This document shows positions 58,079 to 63,192 of a DNA stretch of 63,192 nucleotides, piece by piece. Both the position numbers and the translations under genes were made by a program. Source of the DNA: a virus; IMG/VR virus record IMGVR_UViG_3300044960_000525, positions 1-63,192 of that record; one strand, 5' to 3'. The notes under the pieces were generated by a model, which was not told where the DNA came from, did no database searches, and worked only from the letters and a program-made list of their open reading frames with translations. How positions within the stretch are numbered: position 1 is the stretch's first letter; each line of letters starts with the position of its first letter.

Positions 58079-58288
58079 ATGAAAAAGTGTAGGTTCGCCT
58101 TGCACGGAAAGACCGTGTTGTTGATGTTGAAGGAAGATCGGAGTGTGTTGGCCGTTCCCTCGCTGCGCATCAAGTTGGTGGGAGAGAAGCCCGCGGTGAT
58201 AGCGCGGGCTAAAGAGTATCTGGAGCGCCCTTGGCTGTTGCAGGGTGCGCAAGACAGGATCATTGTCTTGAAGGGAGAGAGGACATGA
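58079..58288 (+). CDS. Small protein, unknown
   Basis: 69 aa with GAAGGAGGAACAGCG before the ATG. MKKCRFALHGKTVLLMLKED then SLRIKLVGEKPAVIARAKEY. A beta-alpha protein; overlaps radC-like start by ATGA. Confidence 0.65.
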   Translation: MKKCRFALHGKTVLLMLKEDRSVLAVPSLRIKLVGEKPAVIARAKEYLERPWLLQGAQDRIIVLKGERT

Positions 58289-58743
58289 ACATGAAACGCG
58301 AGGGGCGCTACACGGTGAAAACGGTGCGGGTTCGGCTGCGAGTAAGTGAACCGCTGGAATTGGTAAGAAGGCCCGCGGACGCAGCGCGGATTGCAGAGGC
58401 GGTGTACCGTAACCTGGACGCTGACCAGGAACACTTCACGATCCTGGCGCTGGACGCGCAACACCAGATGATCGGGTTCAAGGTGATATCCAGTGGCGGG
58501 ATGGACTCCGCGCACGTTGACTTTCGTCTGGTGTTCCGCGCTGCATTGCTGCTGGGCGCCGCTTCGATCATTGTGGTGCATAATCACCCGAGCGGCGATT
58601 CCGATCCGAGTTCTGACGATATGCAGATAACCGTGAGGTTGATAGAGGCCGGTGCGCTTCTGGGATTACCGGTGTTGGACCACATAGTGCTCGGCGCAGG
58701 TTGCTATCACAGTTTCGGCGAGCATGGGCTCATGTCCAAATAG
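58285..58743 (+). CDS. RadC/JAB-domain protein
   Basis: 152 aa. JAMM motif HNHPSGDSDPSSDD (H99, H101, D112) with HFTILALDAQHQMIGFKVIS and VDFRLVFRAALLLGAASIIV before it: the RadC/MPN+ domain without the usual N-terminal HhH. Such short versions occur on mobile elements and phages, often linked to anti-restriction genes; a metallo-hydrolase activity is possible. Confidence 0.9.
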   Translation: MNMKREGRYTVKTVRVRLRVSEPLELVRRPADAARIAEAVYRNLDADQEHFTILALDAQHQMIGFKVISSGGMDSAHVDFRLVFRAALLLGAASIIVVHNHPSGDSDPSSDDMQITVRLIEAGALLGLPVLDHIVLGAGCYHSFGEHGLMSK

Positions 58744-58763
58744 ACCGGAGAGGAGGAGCAGGG

Positions 58764-59144
58764 ATGAGGGACAAGACTGCTCGATTGGCGTTGGATATGC
58801 GAGGGTTGATTGTCTGGGGGGCGATGCCGTCGATGGAAACCGTTGCGGCGTCCATTCCGGTGGACCGGGTGCCCGATGTCAAACTCCGGGCCCAGATCAA
58901 GGAGATGATGCTGAACTATCGCTTTCCACCGTATGTCGCGTCCTACATCGCGGGGCGCATCCTCGCAGGGGACGCGGAGGGACTGCGGTGCTGGAACCGC
59001 GAGGCGTTGGAGGCCATTGGGCTCCAGATGGCTGAACAGCGCCACGCAGGTCCGGTTGATAAGAGGGTTTATGCCAGGTGTTATGCGGAGGAACTGAAAA
59101 AGGACTTGGAGAGTCTCGCGCAGTCCGTGGAGAGGGAGGCGTGA
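58764..59144 (+). CDS. Paralogue family A, member 2, unknown
   Basis: 126 aa. GLIVWGAMPSMETVAASIPV, then YIAGRILAGDAEGLRCWNRE ALEAIG and VYARCYAEELKKDLESLAQS follow the same plan as 50246 and 59192 (WGA..., a D-A-x-x-L-R-x-W core and a YA..V/L ending). Ribosome site ACCGGAGAGGAGGAGCAGGG. Confidence 0.75.
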   Translation: MRDKTARLALDMRGLIVWGAMPSMETVAASIPVDRVPDVKLRAQIKEMMLNYRFPPYVASYIAGRILAGDAEGLRCWNREALEAIGLQMAEQRHAGPVDKRVYARCYAEELKKDLESLAQSVEREA

Positions 59145-59191
59145 TTATGTACCCGCTCCGGACCATCAGAGGATGGAGGGAGGACAGAGAC

Positions 59192-59587
59192 ATGTTGAGC
59201 GTCAAGGATGAGTGGACGGCACTGCAGATTGCTCGATCCTGGGGTGCGCCGGTGCCCGAGACACCCCAGGCGCGCGATGCGTACACCGGGTGGTACACCG
59301 GGTGGTCGTTATTCGCCGTGCCCGCCTGTTTCCGTCGGGCCATTGAGGCGGTCGAAGCCGAGGCCAATTGGCCCGTGGAAGTAACCGAGGTTCTCATCGG
59401 GTTAGTGGTCCGCAGGGACGCGAACCTTCTGAGGGCTTGGCGTCGCCAAGCCTTGGTGGAAGTTGGCGAGGCCACGTCCGAGGAGCGGACGCGCGCAGCG
59501 CGGGCGGCGTCGGCAGAGCGCTATGCTGACCGGGTCATCGCGGCCTTGGGGCGGGTGGCGGACATGGTGCAGGAGAGGGAGACGTGA
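59192..59587 (+). CDS. Paralogue family A, member 3, unknown
   Basis: 131 aa from ATG 59192 (GGAGGGAGGACAG upstream; ATG 59147 lacks a site). IARSWGAPVPETPQARDAYT, ANWPVEVTEVLIGLVVRRDA, then LLRAWRRQALVEVG and ERYADRVIAALGRVADMVQE. Third copy in the genome. Confidence 0.75.
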   Translation: MLSVKDEWTALQIARSWGAPVPETPQARDAYTGWYTGWSLFAVPACFRRAIEAVEAEANWPVEVTEVLIGLVVRRDANLLRAWRRQALVEVGEATSEERTRAARAASAERYADRVIAALGRVADMVQERET

Positions 59588-59645
59588 TATATACCCGCTC
59601 CGGAACGATTCGGGACCGTATCCTCGGAGAGGAGGAGGAGGAACG

Positions 59646-59819
59646 ATGCGCACGCCACCGACCGAGCAACCGCCGCGTCTGTGTAGTTGTGGAAATCCTG
59701 CACAGGCGTATATCTGGGGATCATGGCTCTGCGAGGAATGTCTTGAGATCATTATGACTCCAACGGATGATGAGTTCGGCGAATGGGAACCGGAGAGGAG
59801 GAATCAAAGATGCTCTTGA
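59646..59819 (+). CDS. Small zinc-ribbon protein
   Basis: 57 aa. LCSCGNPAQAYIWGSWLCEE C gives CxC and CxxC, a complete four-Cys ribbon. GGAGAGGAGGAGGAACG before the ATG. Overlaps the next gene by 10 bases. Confidence 0.65.
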   Translation: MRTPPTEQPPRLCSCGNPAQAYIWGSWLCEECLEIIMTPTDDEFGEWEPERRNQRCS

Positions 59820-60136
59820 AGGACGCTCGGGAGCACGCGGGCTCGTCAAAGTTCTCGGGATATGACCAGAAGGGGCGGGTGTTGGCCGCCGCGTTGTGGT
59901 TGTTGTCCCTGGAATCCGGTCATGACGAGGAGGCCGGGGATGCGGTCGATGGGCCGGGCTGGTTCGCCTTGTTTCATCGGTCGCACCGACCGACATCGTT
60001 TGTGCTGTCGGTCTCGCCGAGTGGGTTCGTGGACATTTCCACGCACCCGTCCCGTAAGGTGCTCGCGGTCTGGGAGCGGATTGTGAGGGACCTTGAGGGC
60101 GAAGAGGAGAAGGGGGGATGCGACCGTTTCTCGTAG
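59810..60136 (+). CDS. Paralogue family C, member 1, unknown
   Basis: 108 aa. MLLKDAREHAGSSKFSGYDQ KGRVLAAALWLLSLESGHD and HRPTSFVLSVSPSG, then HPSRKVLAVWERIVR align along their whole length with 62830. Unknown alpha/beta protein. ATG 59810 with GGAGAGGAGG upstream. Confidence 0.75.
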   Translation: MLLKDAREHAGSSKFSGYDQKGRVLAAALWLLSLESGHDEEAGDAVDGPGWFALFHRSHRPTSFVLSVSPSGFVDISTHPSRKVLAVWERIVRDLEGEEEKGGCDRFS

Positions 60137-60420
60137 GAGTTGTCGGCCACGAAACAGTTCCCGTCGTCGTGATGTTCGCAACCTCACGACGTGCTGCGTA
60201 CAGGGCGTTCATCAAAGACGCCCCATTTTTTCGAGGGGATGCGATCTTCGTGATTCCGCTTCCGCGCGGGTCACGGTATATCGTGAAACGACGACAACGG
60301 GCGTGGACACCGTTGTCGAAACCGTTGAAGAAGCCTCGGACGAGAAGGCCGGAACCGGAAACGATTCCGGAGATCATCAAGGACGCCCTACAACGAGCAG
60401 CGAGGAGGAGACGACGATGA
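60118..60420 (+). CDS. Small protein with basic end, unknown
   Basis: 100 aa. MRPFLVGVVGHETVPVVVMF ATSRRAAYRAF starts like an alpha/beta domain; the last 40 residues are Pro/Arg/Lys-rich and end in RRRRR. ATGA overlap with the following gene. Confidence 0.6.
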   Translation: MRPFLVGVVGHETVPVVVMFATSRRAAYRAFIKDAPFFRGDAIFVIPLPRGSRYIVKRRQRAWTPLSKPLKKPRTRRPEPETIPEIIKDALQRAARRRRR

Positions 60421-61430
60421 CGTTGAGCAACGCGGAAGTGATTCGGCGGTTTGCTGCCCAGCAGGTGAACCGTGCTACAAGCAAGGTGAACCCTAAGGTG
60501 TATTGGCGTTCACATGGTCTCACCACGTCCGGCGATGGGTTGTATTCGTATGGACAACTCATCGCGCGGTATTTGGCCCCCAATCTCTTCCTGAAGTGTG
60601 GTGATCGGTTCACGGCCAGGACAGGGGGTGCGGAAGTTCCGTACTCGGTCACCACGAATCAGCATATCGGGATGATCGTATCTCCCAGAGGGCTTCGGGG
60701 GCCCGTTGTATCGTTCAACGCCCTGGAGAGCGCAGGGGTTGACGTGCGGGAGTTGACCGCCGACAACATCGTGCATTGGACAGCGGATCACACGATTCCC
60801 CTGTATCGGGAGTCATTGGACGCGGAATGGCGGGACGCGAGGACGCACGAGGCGTTCAAGGCTCCAGACCAGGGGATGCTCATTCCCGAGGTTGATGGGC
60901 TCCATGCGGAATGGCACTTCATCGACGAGACCCTCCTGAACGTGAAGGGGCGCACGTTGCTGTGTCGCCTCGATGAGAACGTGTATTGCGTCATCGAGGT
61001 TCCTTCTGGCCCGCGCACGGTGCATGAGGCGATTGAGAGCCTCAAGCCCGCTCCCGTGAAGGAGAGCGAGGCTGCGGGGGTCCCCGTGCTGCGACAGGGC
61101 GAGTGGTTCTTCGTTCCCTTTGCGAAAGACGACGCGGACCTTGCAACGAAGTTGGGCTTGGCGAGCAAGACCGCGGTGCGGAAGCAGAGTCGGATGCGTC
61201 CTCTTCCTCGAAGAGACGCTTCTTCAAGGGCGCATTTTGCTGTAACTCTGATTCACGACAATCGCATCTATGCTCGGGGGACGGTGCATCATCGGCGGGA
61301 AGTGATGAGGCCCTATCGGGAGAAGTGGTGTGCGTCGGGGGAGCATAGGCCGTTGCGCTTGGACGGATGGTATGCGGTCTACCCTAACTTGGAGATCGCC
61401 TCCTGGACGCAATCGGGGAATTTCGACTAG
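60417..61430 (+). CDS. Conserved hypothetical protein (FSNAExIxxF type)
   Basis: 337 aa, the largest gene here. LSNAEVIRRFAAQQVNRATS, GDGLYSYGQLIARYLAPNLF and VPYSVTTNQHIGMIV match phage/bacterial proteins whose common core is SNxxxIxxF, LYSYGxxIA and YSVTTxxHQ (recalled pattern, no function known). The middle has a helical insert; the end (FAVTLIHDNRIYARGTVHHR) is beta-rich. Ribosome site GAGGAGGAGACGACG. Confidence 0.7.
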   Translation: MTLSNAEVIRRFAAQQVNRATSKVNPKVYWRSHGLTTSGDGLYSYGQLIARYLAPNLFLKCGDRFTARTGGAEVPYSVTTNQHIGMIVSPRGLRGPVVSFNALESAGVDVRELTADNIVHWTADHTIPLYRESLDAEWRDARTHEAFKAPDQGMLIPEVDGLHAEWHFIDETLLNVKGRTLLCRLDENVYCVIEVPSGPRTVHEAIESLKPAPVKESEAAGVPVLRQGEWFFVPFAKDDADLATKLGLASKTAVRKQSRMRPLPRRDASSRAHFAVTLIHDNRIYARGTVHHRREVMRPYREKWCASGEHRPLRLDGWYAVYPNLEIASWTQSGNFD

Positions 61431-61729
61431 TGCGCCACCGTCGAAAAACCGTGAGCGTGTATTTGTTGTGCCGTTCCTCCGCAACTCCAGCGGAGATTGT
61501 GCAGACCATCACTGACGCCCTAAATACCACCGCATGGGGCGCGATCACGGACATTATTGGCGCACAGGACTATGTGGCTGTTGCGCCAACCATGGACCAG
61601 CATGCGCTTGCGCGCATCTATTCGCTCGCCAAAGGGGGGATAATTCGGAAAATCGCCAAACGCGCACTGACCGCAGGGAACTACTGGAAGTGGAAAAAGG
61701 CTACTCATCTCTGGAAACACGGAGGATAA
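61430..61729 (+). CDS. Small protein, unknown
   Basis: 99 aa, GTG start overlapping the previous TAG by one base. TVSVYLLCRSSATPAEIVQT ITDALNTTAWG, then MDQHALARIYSLAKGGIIRK and a basic helical end. No motif. Confidence 0.6.
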   Translation: MRHRRKTVSVYLLCRSSATPAEIVQTITDALNTTAWGAITDIIGAQDYVAVAPTMDQHALARIYSLAKGGIIRKIAKRALTAGNYWKWKKATHLWKHGG

Positions 61730-61731
61730 CC

Positions 61732-61980
61732 ATGGCCAAGAAGACGAAAGAGGATGTTGTGGTTGCGCCGCGTGGGTTCGTGATCCTCTCCCCGGAGGAA
61801 AAGTTGAAGGTGGCCCGCGCTGCGGAAAAGGACTTCAGCAAGATTCCTGCGGCGCACCGCGACGCGGTGGTCGCGGTCATCAACAAATACTTCCTCCAGA
61901 TCGGCTACAAGCCCCTTGTGCGTCTGCTCCGCGGGAAAACTCCAGAGCAGGCCATCAGCAAGTGGGGAAAGGGGGAGTAA
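61732..61980 (+). CDS. Small helical basic protein, unknown
   Basis: 82 aa, GGAGGATAACC site. MAKKTKEDVVVAPRGFVILS, PEEKLKVARAAEKDFSKIPA and QIGYKPLVRLLRGKTPEQAI. No family known. Confidence 0.6.
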   Translation: MAKKTKEDVVVAPRGFVILSPEEKLKVARAAEKDFSKIPAAHRDAVVAVINKYFLQIGYKPLVRLLRGKTPEQAISKWGKGE

Positions 61981-61985
61981 CGTGA

Positions 61986-62207
61986 ATGTCGCCCGTCAAA
62001 CCCGTTTTCGCGGGTGTCGCCTATGTCAAGTTCTACCGCACCATGAATAGGGTGATCGTGGCGCTTCCCCACCATATCATCGTCGCGCCGAATAGGTGGA
62101 CGTGGATTCTCAAGCGTCAGCGCCACGCGAATATCGACCGTCTCCTCCAGAAGCGGGGGTTGCTACCTCCAAAGCGCGTTCCTAGGCTGAAAAGGCCGAA
62201 CACTTGA
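61986..62207 (+). CDS. Small basic protein, unknown
   Basis: 73 aa. FAGVAYVKFYRTMNRVIVAL PHHIIVAPNRWTW then RQRHANIDRLLQKRGLLPPK. Overlaps the next gene by one base (TGATG). Confidence 0.55.
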   Translation: MSPVKPVFAGVAYVKFYRTMNRVIVALPHHIIVAPNRWTWILKRQRHANIDRLLQKRGLLPPKRVPRLKRPNT

Positions 62208-62371
62208 TGCGTGACCCCTTCCGGGTGCAGCGGGTGTTCATCAAGACGCTGCACTCCTTCCCACGAGCGGCCATCCACCTCTTCGTGGTCTATCTGCTCT
62301 GGGGATGGCGCAGTATTCTCTTCTGGCTCGTGGTCGTCTACTATGTCGTCTATATTTTAGGCGACGACTGA
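62207..62371 (+). CDS. Small membrane protein
   Basis: 54 aa: MRDPFRVQRVFIKTLHSFPR, then a hydrophobic end (IHLFVVYLLWGWRSILFWLV, VVYYVVYILG) forming one or two helices. Directly before a terminator. Confidence 0.6.
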   Translation: MRDPFRVQRVFIKTLHSFPRAAIHLFVVYLLWGWRSILFWLVVVYYVVYILGDD

Positions 62372-62385
62372 CCACGCACGGGATG

Positions 62386-62412
62386 GGGGGGCGGTCGCAC
62401 GCCCCCCTTTTC
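62386..62412 (+). terminator. Rho-independent terminator
   Basis: Perfect 8-bp stem GGGGGGCG (62386-62393) with CGCCCCCC (62400-62407), loop GTCGCA, then TTTTCCC. Confidence 0.85.
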
Positions 62413-62458
62413 CCTCAGCCCTCGGTTGCATGTGTTCTGGAACAAGGAGGAAGACACC

Positions 62459-62716
62459 ATGGCGCGATCTCGGGCCCGCAAGGCGGATTCGTCGCGGTAT
62501 CGGGTCCGCAAGGTGAGTTTTTACGATCTCGCGCGGACTGTCGCGTATGTCGTCGAAGACACGGAGGCGATCATTAACTCTGTCGTTGACGCGTTCTCCG
62601 AATCGACGTATGGCGCCCAGGCGCGGACTGTCGCGATGAAGCGTCGGGATGCACTGAACACGGAGCACGCCCTTCGCCGAATTTTGCAATCCTCCCAGGA
62701 CGTTCGTCAGGGTTGA
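62459..62716 (+). CDS. Small basic helical protein, unknown
   Basis: 85 aa, AAGGAGGAAG site. MARSRARKADSSRYRVRKVS, then VVEDTEAIINSVVDAFSEST. First gene after the terminator; unknown function. Confidence 0.6.
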   Translation: MARSRARKADSSRYRVRKVSFYDLARTVAYVVEDTEAIINSVVDAFSESTYGAQARTVAMKRRDALNTEHALRRILQSSQDVRQG

Positions 62717-62829
62717 GCACGGGACGGTGGGGTGGCTTGTGCCAGACCCGAGGAGGAGGGGGAATGGGGCTGTCTACAACGCGAAGGCGGAATCTGTGGG
62801 AGAACGAAACGAAGGGAGGGGAACGACGG

Positions 62830-63129
62830 ATGCTCCTCAAGGAGGCCAGGGAGTACGCAGGGTCGTCGCAATTTGACAGGTATACCCCGCGGGGTCGCAT
62901 GCTTGTGGCGTCCCTGTATCTTCTCGCGTTGAAGGGTGGCCACGACGTGGAAACCTGGGGTACGGCTGATGGGACGGTTCGGTTGACGTTGTTTTATCGT
63001 CCCCACCGGCCTACGTCCTTCGTCCTGTTGGTATCGCCGTCGGAAGGCATGATTGTCTATGCGTACCCGACGCGGCGGGTTCTGGAAGTTTGGGAGAACG
63101 TCGTGCGCACGCCTGTTCGGACACGATAG
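62830..63129 (+). CDS. Paralogue family C, member 2, unknown
   Basis: 99 aa. MLLKEAREYAGSSQFDRYTP RGRMLVASLYLLALKGGHD and HRPTSFVLLVSPSEG, then YPTRRVLEVWENVVR align fully with 59810. Last gene before the circular junction; its 3' end reappears at 2-73. Confidence 0.75.
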   Translation: MLLKEAREYAGSSQFDRYTPRGRMLVASLYLLALKGGHDVETWGTADGTVRLTLFYRPHRPTSFVLLVSPSEGMIVYAYPTRRVLEVWENVVRTPVRTR

Positions 63130-63182
63130 GGCATCACCTTGCGGCTCTGGCGGGCTATGAGCACGGGCTGACCCCCTCCCCC
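63057..63182. repeat. Terminal direct repeat, copy 2
   Basis: Exact match of 1-126. The final 10 bases (63183-63192) match 127-136 only in part, in a C-rich stretch. Confidence 0.95.
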
Positions 63183-63192
63183 GCCCCCGCGG

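Noticed and set aside
1-63192. Lysogeny genes (integrase, excisionase, CI-like repressor, att site)
   Set aside because: None recognised; the HTH protein at 2181 lacks repressor features beyond its HTH.

Overview
The window looks like one complete, circularly closed genome of a tailed, dsDNA siphovirus-like bacteriophage of about 63.06 kb. The first 126 bases (1-126) recur exactly as 63057-63182, so both ends are the same locus. All convincing genes lie on the + strand, packed with ATGA/TAATG overlaps and GGAGG-type ribosome binding sites. Promoters are of sigma-70 type, so the host is a bacterium; its phylum cannot be told from the sequence alone. No integrase, excisionase, lysogenic repressor or tRNA gene was recognised, which suggests a strictly lytic phage.

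Layout. 74-1360: non-coding control region with an array of about 16 AT-rich AATAATT repeats (candidate origin), then GC-rich palindromes and a strong promoter. 1431-6645: a lysine-rich protein, a double-HTH protein, a ParB-like protein, small membrane and zinc proteins, a trypsin-like protease, and an unusual cluster of a DUF4417-like protein, a cystathionine-gamma-synthase-like PLP enzyme and an Arg/Gly microprotein, closed by a terminator. 6660-17168: packaging and head genes (TerS, TerL, DUF935 portal, ChaB-XkdF protease, scaffold, decoration protein, capsid, connectors, tail tube). 17305-34363: lambda-like tail (G/GT by -1 frameshift at GGGAAAA, tape measure, M-, L-, NlpC-like K- and J-like tip proteins), interrupted by a GC-rich cassette with a G8/beta-helix protein and a protein of 28 tryptophan repeats, nearly all 14 residues long. 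34668-35374: holin candidate and M15 endolysin.

35478-43806: replication and recombination: CHC2/TOPRIM primase, gp32-like SSB candidate, three PD-(D/E)XK nucleases (one with four Cys as in Cas4/AddB), PHP-DnaE polymerase, RecA-like recombinase and a cold-shock protein. 43807-50009: a candidate structured RNA behind a strong promoter, an acidic AT-hook protein, a MoxR-type AAA ATPase with a VWA/HExxH partner, and a membrane-anchored 3D-domain lysin. 50032-63129: a more GC-rich arm of short genes, many paralogous, with a beta-class DNA methyltransferase, an IS110 C-terminal-like protein, an HNH-AP2 endonuclease, an ADP-ribosyltransferase-like protein and a RadC/JAB protein; these are probably early, host-directed functions.

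Several DNA-level patterns are not explained by genes. A dispersed G/C-rich element occurs at six loci, often ending in the next gene's Shine-Dalgarno. An 18-nt-period array of alternating 10-mers lies at 53170-53545. Tandem leader repeats precede two gene starts, and two long structured leaders follow strong promoters.
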